Source of the DNA: Lachnospiraceae bacterium | GTDB lineage: Bacteria > Bacillota > Clostridia > Lachnospirales > Lachnospiraceae | Direction: 5' to 3' | NCBI GenBank assembly: GCA_017938485.1 | Contig: JAGBBM010000052.1 | Coordinates: 1 to 43,768 of the forward strand | DNA length: 43,768 bases | Shown here: positions 32,656 through 40,293 of the stretch, piece by piece | Layout: each line of letters starts with the position of its first letter | How positions within the stretch are numbered: the stretch's first letter is position 1 | The notes under the pieces: generated by a model | The model's database searches: none | The model's input: the letters and a program-made list of their open reading frames with translations, nothing else | What the model was told of the DNA's origin: nothing | Position numbers and translations under genes: made by a program

Positions 32656-33159
32656 ATGGATTTAATAGTTGCAGTAGATAGTAATTGGGCAATTGGTAAT
32701 AAGGGGGATTTGCTTGTTTCTATTCCAGAAGATCACAAATTTTTTAGACAGACTACTATGGGTGGTGTGGTGATTTTGGGAAGAAAAACTCTGGCAGGAT
32801 TTCCGAATGGGCTTCCTCTTTCTGGACGTGATAACATCATTTTGTCAACAAATCCAAATTATAAAGTTAAAGGTGGAATTGTTGTACATTCAAAAGATGA
32901 GCTATTTGAGGTTTTGAAAGATTACAAGGATAGACAAATTTTTGTAATCGGAGGAGGTAAAATATATGAGATGCTTCTTCCGTATTGCAAGTATGCTCAT
33001 GTTACAAAGATAGATTATAGCTATGAGGCTGATACCTATTTTCCGAACTTGGACAAGCTTGACAATTGGAAAATTGTGGCAGATAGTGATGAACACACTT
33101 ATTTTGACTTGGAATTCTATTTTTACAAATATGAGAACACCCAACCTTTAGATTTTTAG
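32656..33159 (+). CDS. dfrA: Dihydrofolate reductase
   Basis: This enzyme reduces dihydrofolate to tetrahydrofolate with NADPH. The 167-residue length is typical. Family motifs are visible: LIVAVDSNWAIGNKGDLL near the N-terminus, the cofactor segment VVILGRKTLAGFP, and the FVIGGGKIYEMLLPY loop, then HVTKIDYSYEADTYFP. GGGAGGAA precedes ATG 32656. It is paired with thyA. No clear terminator follows; a new promoter appears about 70 bases downstream. Confidence 0.96.
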   Translation: MDLIVAVDSNWAIGNKGDLLVSIPEDHKFFRQTTMGGVVILGRKTLAGFPNGLPLSGRDNIILSTNPNYKVKGGIVVHSKDELFEVLKDYKDRQIFVIGGGKIYEMLLPYCKYAHVTKIDYSYEADTYFPNLDKLDNWKIVADSDEHTYFDLEFYFYKYENTQPLDF

Positions 33160-33226
33160 TTTTATTAACTTTTATGGAACTTGCACAAAAAAGATTATTT
33201 AAATCTAATAAAAGGCACAAAAACAC

Positions 33227-33255
33227 TTTAAAATAAAAAAAATATATGGTATAAT
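33227..33255 (+). promoter_or_regulatory. Predicted extended -10 promoter of the scaffold-like cluster
   Basis: TTTAAA at 33227-33232, a 17-base spacer ending in TGG, and a perfect TATAAT at 33250-33255 lie 47 bases before the YbjQ-like gene. Confidence 0.6.
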
Positions 33256-33301
33256 TTTACCACGTGTTTAATAATATAATTATTTATTGGAGGAAGAAGA
33301 T

Positions 33302-34399
33302 ATGGCAGATATAATGTTGACATCTGGTTTTGATTTTCAGGGTTATGAAATTACAGAGTATTTAGGATTTGTTAGTGGACAGACAGCACTTGGTTCAAAC
33401 TTTTTTAAAGGACTTGCGACTGGTGTTACAGAGATGTCTGACTCAGAGAGTGAAAAGCTTACAAGTAAGCTTGAACAGGCCAATGATTTAGCTATGGAGA
33501 AGTTAAAGAAGGTTGCTTCAATGAGAGGTGCGGATGCCATTATCGGTCTTGAACTTAATTATACACAGTTTGCAAATAATTCAGTAGGTACAATTGCATC
33601 AGGTACAGCTGTTAGGCTTGCAAAGAAGGTTGTTGAAGAAAGCATTATAGAAAAAGAACTCTATGTAAGTAATTATTACAATAGATTAGTGCCAAGACCT
33701 GTTAGAATTATTCTTACAGGAAATAAAAAGGATGTTAAGATTGCTGCATCATTTTTCAATTATAATATGGATGATATTAAGGCAATAAGAGCAGATGTTG
33801 AGCTTACTAATCTCTATGAAGAGAAACTTTTACTTAAGAATCTTGATTTTGTATTTGAGAGAGGTAATGTAACTCTTATTGAGTCAAACGGAATAGAGTG
33901 TAAGCTTCCAGCAAAAGATATTCTTCTTATCAAGGATACAAAGGTAACTATTTCTAAGTATGTTACAAGTAGAGGAGTATTTGCATGTAACGACTTACCT
34001 ATCAATGTTTCAATGCCATTACATAGACTTGCTGCACTTAAGGAGAAGAGAGGTATTGATGCAGTTGAGAAGTACAGAACAGATGGTATGATTTGGACTT
34101 GTAACTGTGGATATGTGAATGAAGCAGGTTCTGAGGAGTGTATGGTATGTTCACGTAAGCAGGAGGATATGAAGAGTAGTTCTAAGTTCAATCCTGATGA
34201 GATGATTGCCAAGATGCAAACTAAAGAATATGTTATTGAAATTAAAGATGTGCTTATGGAGTACATTAAAGATATTGACAGTGAATACAGAATGGAGCTT
34301 CTTGAGATTATGGAATCTGGTTTACAGTATGAGAAGACAAGAGGTAACATGAAGGACACAGTTATTGAAAAGGTTGAGAAGGTTTTTGAGGGTCATTAA
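33302..34399 (+). CDS. YbjQ/UPF0145-like domain protein with C-terminal zinc ribbon
   Basis: The 365-residue protein has an N-terminal YbjQ-type (heavy-metal-binding) domain at about 1-110: a start TSGFDFQGYEITEYLGFVSG and the core MRGADAIIGLELNYTQF. The family forms small rings, and its metal role is unproven. A middle region (about 120-250) is beta-rich with no known motif. A short zinc ribbon of RanBP type follows, with C267, C269, C280, C283 in WTCNCGYVNEAGSEECMVC, then a helical tail. Such ribbons often bind protein or RNA partners. The frame opens at TTG 33287, but GGAGGAAG fixes ATG 33302. It is first in the YbjQ-TPR-helix-MreB neighbourhood. No function is known. Confidence 0.8.
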   Translation: MADIMLTSGFDFQGYEITEYLGFVSGQTALGSNFFKGLATGVTEMSDSESEKLTSKLEQANDLAMEKLKKVASMRGADAIIGLELNYTQFANNSVGTIASGTAVRLAKKVVEESIIEKELYVSNYYNRLVPRPVRIILTGNKKDVKIAASFFNYNMDDIKAIRADVELTNLYEEKLLLKNLDFVFERGNVTLIESNGIECKLPAKDILLIKDTKVTISKYVTSRGVFACNDLPINVSMPLHRLAALKEKRGIDAVEKYRTDGMIWTCNCGYVNEAGSEECMVCSRKQEDMKSSSKFNPDEMIAKMQTKEYVIEIKDVLMEYIKDIDSEYRMELLEIMESGLQYEKTRGNMKDTVIEKVEKVFEGH

Positions 34400-34402
34400 T
34401 TA

Positions 34403-34440
34403 TTGTAAAAGACCGGGCTGTGTGATAAACTAAATTTAGT
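34403..34440 (+). promoter_or_regulatory. Predicted promoter with overlapping palindrome upstream of the TPR protein
   Basis: TTGTAA at 34403-34408, a 17-base spacer ending in TGA, and TAAACT at 34426-34431 make an extended -10 promoter. The perfect 12-base palindrome ACTAAATTTAGT (34429-34440) overlaps the -10 and the expected start site, as an operator would. Confidence 0.5.
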
Positions 34441-34461
34441 GACATTATTGAGGTGGATGAT

Positions 34462-37107
34462 ATGGGCTCTGGTCTTAGTATGGCTAGTGTAAACAAAATA
34501 AAAGAATTGGCAGAGCAAAGGGAGTATAACCTTGCTTTGGATATTGTTGATAGTCAGGATTTAAGTAAATCACTTAATCCACAGTTTTTAAGAATATGTG
34601 GAGACATATATATGTATAACGGTCGCTATGTGGATTCTCGTAAGATGTATCTTATGGCTCACAAATTGGCACCGGAAGGAAAAAGAGTGATATATTCATT
34701 AATCTATCTATATCTTAGGATGGGTTATATGGATTTGGCTAAGAGATATTATGACTTGTATTTGTTTGACGCTGATGAATTAAGCGAGGAAACCAATCAA
34801 GTTAAATACATATTTGGCAAAGCACATAAAGCTGATTTTGATGAGCTTTATGCTTTGCTGTGTCCACATTACATCCATAATATGGACTATGACTGGAGTT
34901 TTGAAACCTATTTATTACTTAAAAAGATGGGCAATGATGATGAAGCGAGTATTTTGGCTAGCGATTACACTGCCACATTTAAAAACTCAAAAAATAGTGA
35001 ATATATAAGTGATATTGAAGATGGAAAAGAAATTCCAGATAAACATTATGATGTGTTCGCTGCCGAGATTGTTTTAGACGAGGATCCGGAACAAGAGGAT
35101 TTAAGGAAGGTAGAAGCAGTTTTACTAGAAGCAGATGATCTAAGGGTTAATCCTAAAGAGGCAGAGATAACTATTATGGTGGATGACTTCGAAGAGGTGG
35201 ATATAGGCACAAAACGTCGCCTCAAGAAGATGTTAAAAAGTGAAGAAAAAGAGAATAAAAAGAATAAAAACCAGGAAGTTGAAGATGGTTCTTCTGACAA
35301 CGAAGAGACTGAGGACGCCATTGATACTGATGATACAAAAGAGCAAGATGAACTTGCAAGTACAGAAGATGCTGCTGAAGTCTTGTCTGATGATACTGTA
35401 GAAAAACAGCAAAAAGTAGGACTTTTCAAAAAGATTTTCGCAAAAAAGAAGCACAGTGAAGAACAAGAGGATGAAGGTGGAGAAGATACTACTGAAGAGG
35501 AAAAATCCAGTGATTCAGTTGGAACTGAAAAAGTGGAGGAACAAGAGTCTGATGTGGTGTCTCAAGAATCTGAAGCTAATGAAGTGGAAGAAGAGAGCCC
35601 TGAGGAGAAGGAAGAGGATTCTATGCGAGAGTTACATACAAACAAACATAATCCTGTGATATCCATAGATTTTGACAGTGATGATTTTGCTGCAGAATCC
35701 GATACTATTGAAGGGTTAAAGGATGAGGACTTTGCTAATCCTTTTGATGACATTAGTGTGTTTAAAAAGGAAAAAGAAGAGCCTATATTTGTACCAAAAC
35801 GCAAAACAGAATTTTCTTTTGATGATCTTGATTTTTCTTCGGATGATGAAGATGAATTTGAAATCGACGATTTTTCTTTGCCAGATGATGAGTTTGGTGC
35901 TATGAATGATTCCTGTTCAGATGACGAAGATGGATTAGTAGAAGAGAATTATGAAACTGAATCTGATGCTAATGTAGAAGAGTATGTTGAAGAGGCATGT
36001 GATGAAGAAGAAACAGAAGTAGAAGATGAGGTTGATGTTGACGAAAATTATGAGGCAGAAGAGATAGAATCTGTAGAAGAAGTTTATGATACAGAGGATG
36101 AGGAGTATGCCGAAGAATCTTACGATATAGAATCAGCAGAAACTGATGAATATGAATCCGATGCTAATGTAGAAGAGTATGTTGAAGAGACATATGATGA
36201 AGAAGCAGAAGTAGAAGATGAAGTTGTAGAAGAATATGAGGCAGAAGAGATAGAATCTGTAGAAGAAGTTTATGATATAGAGGATGAGGAGTATGCCGAA
36301 GAATCTTATGATATAGAATCAGAAGTAGAAGATGAAGTTGTTGAGGATTATGAGACAGGAACTGTAGAGTCTACTTATGATGAATCCGATGCTAATGTGG
36401 AAGAGTATGTTGAAGAGACATATGAGGAAGAAGCAGAAGCAGAAGATGAAGTTGAAGTTGTCGAAGATTATGAGGCAGAAGAGATAGAATCTGTAGAAGA
36501 AGTTTATGATACAGAGGATGAGGAGTATGCCGAAGAATCCTACGATATAGAATCAGCAGAAGCTGATAAATATGAATCCGATGCTAATGTGGAAGAGGAA
36601 GAGTATGTGGAAGAGACATACGATGAGGAAGAAACAGAAGTTGAAGATACATATGAGACTGAGATGATTGAAACAGAGTCGGATATGGAATCACAGTCAT
36701 ATACTGGGGTGGAAGTAGAAGATGATGTTGAGATAAATGTACCTGTAGAAAAAGTGGTTCCTGAAAAAGCGAAAAGCAAGTTAGATTTTCCTGTTTTCAG
36801 ATCCTCATTATTCCCTAATCATAATAAGGAAATTAAACAAGTTGAAAATAATTTCAATGAGATTATGGCAAAGGGACAGGACAAGATACAAGAGAACTTA
36901 CTTAAGGAAGAACAGATGCAAAGAGAGGCAGAAGCATTACTGGCATCTCTTGGTATTGACTTAGGAAGTATTACTGTTTCAAATGACAGTATGGAAAGTA
37001 TCAACAAAACATTATACAATGAACCTTCAAGAGATGAGTTAAAGGCATCATTGAAGATCGATTCTGTTAAGAAAGATATCTTGAAAAAAATCAAAGAATA
37101 TAGATAA
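34462..37107 (+). CDS. TPR-like protein with a very acidic repetitive region
   Basis: No named family recognised. The 881-residue product has three parts. Residues 1-190 form helical TPR-like pairs (REYNLALDIVDSQ, GDIYMYNGRYVDSRKMYLMAHKLAP, LYLRMGYMDLAKRYYDLYLFD), a protein-binding scaffold. Residues about 195-765 are dominated by Glu and Asp, with a Lys-rich island (KSEEKENKKNKN; LFKKIFAKKKHSEE) and, at about 500-733, three and a half copies of a roughly 65-residue acidic repeat. Residues about 770-881 form a more normal helical tail (QVENNFNEIMAKGQDKIQENL) ending KKDILKKIKEYR. It has no signal or membrane segment. GAGGTGG fixes ATG 34462 rather than GTG 34453. It is followed 39 bases later by the helix/AAA-like gene. 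Confidence 0.8.
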   Translation: MGSGLSMASVNKIKELAEQREYNLALDIVDSQDLSKSLNPQFLRICGDIYMYNGRYVDSRKMYLMAHKLAPEGKRVIYSLIYLYLRMGYMDLAKRYYDLYLFDADELSEETNQVKYIFGKAHKADFDELYALLCPHYIHNMDYDWSFETYLLLKKMGNDDEASILASDYTATFKNSKNSEYISDIEDGKEIPDKHYDVFAAEIVLDEDPEQEDLRKVEAVLLEADDLRVNPKEAEITIMVDDFEEVDIGTKRRLKKMLKSEEKENKKNKNQEVEDGSSDNEETEDAIDTDDTKEQDELASTEDAAEVLSDDTVEKQQKVGLFKKIFAKKKHSEEQEDEGGEDTTEEEKSSDSVGTEKVEEQESDVVSQESEANEVEEESPEEKEEDSMRELHTNKHNPVISIDFDSDDFAAESDTIEGLKDEDFANPFDDISVFKKEKEEPIFVPKRKTEFSFDDLDFSSDDEDEFEIDDFSLPDDEFGAMNDSCSDDEDGLVEENYETESDANVEEYVEEACDEEETEVEDEVDVDENYEAEEIESVEEVYDTEDEEYAEESYDIESAETDEYESDANVEEYVEETYDEEAEVEDEVVEEYEAEEIESVEEVYDIEDEEYAEESYDIESEVEDEVVEDYETGTVESTYDESDANVEEYVEETYEEEAEAEDEVEVVEDYEAEEIESVEEVYDTEDEEYAEESYDIESAEADKYESDANVEEEEYVEETYDEEETEVEDTYETEMIETESDMESQSYTGVEVEDDVEINVPVEKVVPEKAKSKLDFPVFRSSLFPNHNKEIKQVENNFNEIMAKGQDKIQENLLKEEQMQREAEALLASLGIDLGSITVSNDSMESINKTLYNEPSRDELKASLKIDSVKKDILKKIKEYR
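35959..36660 (+). repeat. In-gene tandem repeat, about 65 codons, 3.5 copies
   Basis: Copies begin at GAA 35959, 36154, 36382 and 36574 (spacings 195, 228 and 192 bases; all multiples of 3). Each begins ESDANVEE and includes YEAEEIESVEEVYD and EDEEYAEESYDIES. The DNA is nearly identical between copies, so the expansion is recent or kept uniform. Confidence 0.9.
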
Positions 37108-37146
37108 TTCTTGACGAGAAGGTGTTACTGAAAGGAGGCATAATAG

Positions 37147-40100
37147 GTGGCTATTGATCAAAGAGAAGCATTGATTGCTGCCGTTAGAGCACAGGTTGAA
37201 AAAGAGAAGGCTGCTAAGGCTGCTAAGCTAAAAAAGGAACAAGAAGCTATGCAATTGTCTGGCAAAACTCCTACAACAACAGGCTCTGACGATAAGCCTA
37301 AGTATAAGACTTTATCAGCTGAAGATTTGGCCAAGATTGAGGAAAATAAACGTCGTAAGCAAGCTGCTAAGATGGGTATTGTTCTAGAAGATGAGCCAAA
37401 GGCAGAGGAAACTCCTGTAGTAGAGGAGAAGAAGCCAGCTGAGGAAGAGGCTAAAAAAGTAGTTAAAGAGGAGCCTAAGAAAGAGGAATCTAAAAAGGAA
37501 GAGCCTAAGAAAGAGGAGCCTAAGAAGGAAGAACCTAAAAAGGAAGAGCCTAAGAAGGAGGAGCCTAAGTCTGCAGGAGTTACATTTGCTCCTAAGAAAG
37601 AGGAACAAACTGAAAGCTTGGGCATGAGCGTAGGTATTCAGCCAGATAAGTCAGGAAAGAGTCTTACTTCTGGTGGTTTGGGTGCTAAAACTGATAAGCA
37701 GGAAGCTAAATCAGGACTTGGATTAAATATTAATCTTGGCTCTAAGGACGAAAAACAAACAGAGAAAAAGGAAGATACTACTAAGGTAGAGACTTCTAAA
37801 CCACAGTCTAAGTTCACTATTAGTGGAAGCAAAGACGAAAAGAAAGAACAACCAAAGGTTGCAACAAAGCCGGCTCCACAAAAACCATTCATCAATGAGG
37901 AGAAAGCAAAGTTACAGCCAACCAAATTGGTAGGTGGCACTGATAGCGTTAAGATTATTAGTGATGATAGTAAAGTTAGTACAGAGGATACAATGTCATT
38001 CTCTAAGCAGGGGGATACAACTATCATATCAGATGGTATGGAGTGGCAGGAGACTCCTGAGTCAGCTGCTAAGACTGCAAAGAATGATGATATAATTAGT
38101 ATAGTTCCTAACAGAACCACACCAACAAATGATGTCAAGAGTATGTATGATATGGATGATGATGGTGATGATGTATTAGGAGCAGAGATTTCTAGATTAG
38201 CAAACTTTGATGATTCTGGAAAAACTACACAGAAGCAGGATTCAGCAAAAGAAGCAGCAACTGATGCTCATGCGCAGGAAGAGGAAGCTGCACGTAAGAA
38301 AGCAGAGGCAGAAGCACGTAAGAAGGCTGAGATAGAAGAAGCTCGCAAGAAGGCTATGGCTGAGGAAGCTAAGAAGAAAGCAGAGGCAGAAGCGGCTAAG
38401 AAGGCTGCTGCTGAAGAAGAAGCTCGTAAAAAAGCTGAAGCTCAGAAGCAGAGAATGAAAGAGGCTGAAAGACGAGCTGAAGAACAGCAAAGAAGAATTG
38501 CTGAGGCTGCAGCTAAGGCTAGAGCAGAGGAAGCAGCAAGAAAGAGAGCAGAGGAAGAAGCAAAGCGTAAGGCAGAAGAAGAAGCAAAACGTAAAGCCTT
38601 AGAAGAAGAGCGTAAGAAGGCTGCTGAAGAAGCACGTAAGAAAGCTGAAGCAGAGGCTAGAGCCAAGGCTAAAGAAGAAGCACTTAAGGTAGCAGAAGAG
38701 GCACGTAAGAAAGCTGAAGAAGCTGCTAAGGTGCTTGAAGAAGCTAAGAAGGCAGAAGAAGAAGCTACTAGAATAGCAGAAGAAAATAGAAAGAAAGCGG
38801 AAGCGGAAGCTAAACGTAAAGCAGAAGAAGAAGCAAAGCGTAAGGCAGAAGAAGAAGCAAAGCGTAAGGCAGAAGAAGAAGCAAAGCGTAAGGCAGAAGA
38901 AGAAGCAAAGCGTAAGGCAGAAGAAGAAGCTAAACGTAGAGCAGAGGAAGATGCAAAACGTAAGGCAGAAGAAGAAGCTAAACGTAAAGCGGAAGAGGAA
39001 GCTAAAAAGGCCGCAGAGGAAGCTCGTAAAAAGGCAGAAGAAGCTATGAGAATCCTTGATGAGGCTAAGAAGGCAGAAGAAGCTGCATTAAAGGCTGCAG
39101 AAGAAGCTCGTAAGCAAGCTGAAGCAGAAGCTAAGAAGGCTGCAGAAGAAGTAGCAAAACGTAAGGCAGAAGATGAAGCTCGTGCGAAGGCAGAAGCAGA
39201 GGCTCGTGCGAAGGCAGAGGCAGAAGCAAAGCGTAGAGCAGAGGAAGAAGCTAAGAAAGCCGCTGCAGATGCGTTAGCTAAGAAGGCAGAGGAAGAAGCT
39301 CGTAAAAAGGCTGATGAGGCTGCTAAGAAGGCAGAGGAAGAGGCTCGTAAGAAGGCAGAAGAAGCAAGAAAGATTCTTGAAGCTGCAAAGAAAGCAGAGG
39401 AAGAAGCATTAAAGGCTGCCAAGGATGCAGAGTCTATGAAACTTGATTTGACTCAGCCATCTACAGATGGAAAGTTACCTCTTGCTGCATATTATTTAGA
39501 GAAATATACTGGTGTTGAGTCTATATCACAGAATATAATTAACACATTCAATGCTGTAGCTAAGGCACCAAAGGAATCTAGAAATGTTGTATTACTTGGC
39601 GAGCATGGATTTGGTCTTACTTCAGTAGGCGAAGATTTTGCAAGAAGTTTCTATGATATGGGAGTATGCAAGGCAAAGACTATAGCAAAGATCAAGGCGG
39701 CTGCACTTAATAAAGTTAAGCTTGCTGATGCAATGGTTAAGCTTGCAGGTGGATGTCTTGTAGTAGAAAATGCAGGTCTTATCGCTATTGATAGATTAAA
39801 TGAACTTATGGATTTGACTTCTGTAGAGAAGAACGATGTTGTAGTTATTCTTACTGGAGAAGAGGGCTCATTGGAAAGACTCTTTGATAGTGCTAAGAAT
39901 GTTGCAGGCAAATTTAATCATAAGATTAAGATTGCTGGACTTTCAAATGCGGATATGATTAACATCGCTAAGGGATACATAGGCCAAAGAGGATTTAAGG
40001 CAGACGATTCTATAGATGGTACTATAAGAAGTATGCTTATGGCTATGGAATCAGGTAATGTTGATAGAATGCTTAAGACAATTGACGATGCTATGCTCAA

Positions 40101-40170
40101 GTGTGAGGATAGAGAAAAATCAAAAGGTATGGCAGGAAAGAAATATTTACTAGCTGAAGATTTCAAATAA
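37147..40170 (+). CDS. Lys/Glu-repeat and long charged-helix protein with a degenerate AAA+ domain
   Basis: No named family for the whole protein. The 1007 residues divide into an N-terminal helix (1-60), a KKEEP pentapeptide repeat (about 107-142), a Gly/Ser/Thr/Lys-rich linker (about 145-375), an uninterrupted Ala/Glu/Lys/Arg helix (about 379-763), and a C-terminal domain (about 779-1007). The last resembles SpoVK/CbbX-type AAA+ ATPases: GEHGFGLTS (818-826) at Walker A, GGCLVVENAG at Walker B, VVVILTGEEGSLERLF, and an arginine-finger/lid region with NIAKGYIGQRGF. The Walker A lysine is Leu824 and the Walker B acids are Glu874-Asn875, so ATP hydrolysis is unlikely. AAAGGAGG with an 8-base spacer fixes GTG 37147. 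It is cotranscribed with the TPR gene and ends at a terminator before mreB. Confidence 0.82.
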   Translation: MAIDQREALIAAVRAQVEKEKAAKAAKLKKEQEAMQLSGKTPTTTGSDDKPKYKTLSAEDLAKIEENKRRKQAAKMGIVLEDEPKAEETPVVEEKKPAEEEAKKVVKEEPKKEESKKEEPKKEEPKKEEPKKEEPKKEEPKSAGVTFAPKKEEQTESLGMSVGIQPDKSGKSLTSGGLGAKTDKQEAKSGLGLNINLGSKDEKQTEKKEDTTKVETSKPQSKFTISGSKDEKKEQPKVATKPAPQKPFINEEKAKLQPTKLVGGTDSVKIISDDSKVSTEDTMSFSKQGDTTIISDGMEWQETPESAAKTAKNDDIISIVPNRTTPTNDVKSMYDMDDDGDDVLGAEISRLANFDDSGKTTQKQDSAKEAATDAHAQEEEAARKKAEAEARKKAEIEEARKKAMAEEAKKKAEAEAAKKAAAEEEARKKAEAQKQRMKEAERRAEEQQRRIAEAAAKARAEEAARKRAEEEAKRKAEEEAKRKALEEERKKAAEEARKKAEAEARAKAKEEALKVAEEARKKAEEAAKVLEEAKKAEEEATRIAEENRKKAEAEAKRKAEEEAKRKAEEEAKRKAEEEAKRKAEEEAKRKAEEEAKRRAEEDAKRKAEEEAKRKAEEEAKKAAEEARKKAEEAMRILDEAKKAEEAALKAAEEARKQAEAEAKKAAEEVAKRKAEDEARAKAEAEARAKAEAEAKRRAEEEAKKAAADALAKKAEEEARKKADEAAKKAEEEARKKAEEARKILEAAKKAEEEALKAAKDAESMKLDLTQPSTDGKLPLAAYYLEKYTGVESISQNIINTFNAVAKAPKESRNVVLLGEHGFGLTSVGEDFARSFYDMGVCKAKTIAKIKAAALNKVKLADAMVKLAGGCLVVENAGLIAIDRLNELMDLTSVEKNDVVVILTGEEGSLERLFDSAKNVAGKFNHKIKIAGLSNADMINIAKGYIGQRGFKADDSIDGTIRSMLMAMESGNVDRMLKTIDDAMLKCEDREKSKGMAGKKYLLAEDFK
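37467..37571 (+). repeat. 15-base in-gene repeat encoding KKEEP-type pentapeptides
   Basis: About seven tandem units of the form CCTAAGAAGGAAGAG encode PKKEE, with one Ser variant and synonymous changes. It gives a stiff, charged Pro-containing segment. Confidence 0.85.
38809..39000 (+). repeat. 24-base in-gene repeat, eight copies (AKRKAEEE)
   Basis: Eight tandem 24-base units run from 38809 to 39000. Units 2 to 5 (38833-38928) are identical at DNA level; units 1, 6, 7 and 8 differ at a few bases. Each unit encodes AKRKAEEE or a close variant, lengthening the charged helix by eight residues. Confidence 0.93.
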
Positions 40171-40176
40171 AAGTTG

Positions 40177-40235
40177 AAAAAAGTAGTGTAGATGCTTATA
40201 ATCATTATATTAGAGCATTTGCACTACTTTTTTGT
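40177..40235 (+). terminator. Terminator after the degenerate AAA+ gene
   Basis: AAAAAAGTAGTG (40177-40188) pairs with CACTACTTTTTT (40222-40233), with a further inner stem ATGCT/AGCAT, then TTGTTTG. It separates the scaffold-like genes from mreB, which then needs its own promoter or readthrough. Confidence 0.8.
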
Positions 40236-40293
40236 TTGATTGGTAGATTAGACAAAAGTGTGTAGACAATACAAAAAGACAAGGGGATTTATA

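Noticed and set aside
38809..39000. CRISPR-like direct repeats
   Set aside because: The units abut without spacers and keep one reading frame, so they are coding repeats.
38442..39422. A 326-codon open frame on the minus strand through the charged-helix region
   Set aside because: It is a mirror of the repetitive Glu/Ala/Lys codons of the real gene, encodes almost only Ser, Ala, Phe, Leu and Arg, and has no ribosome site.
37147..40170. TolA-like envelope protein
   Set aside because: The Ala/Lys/Glu helix recalls TolA, but there is no membrane anchor or TolA C-terminal domain, and the end is AAA+-like.
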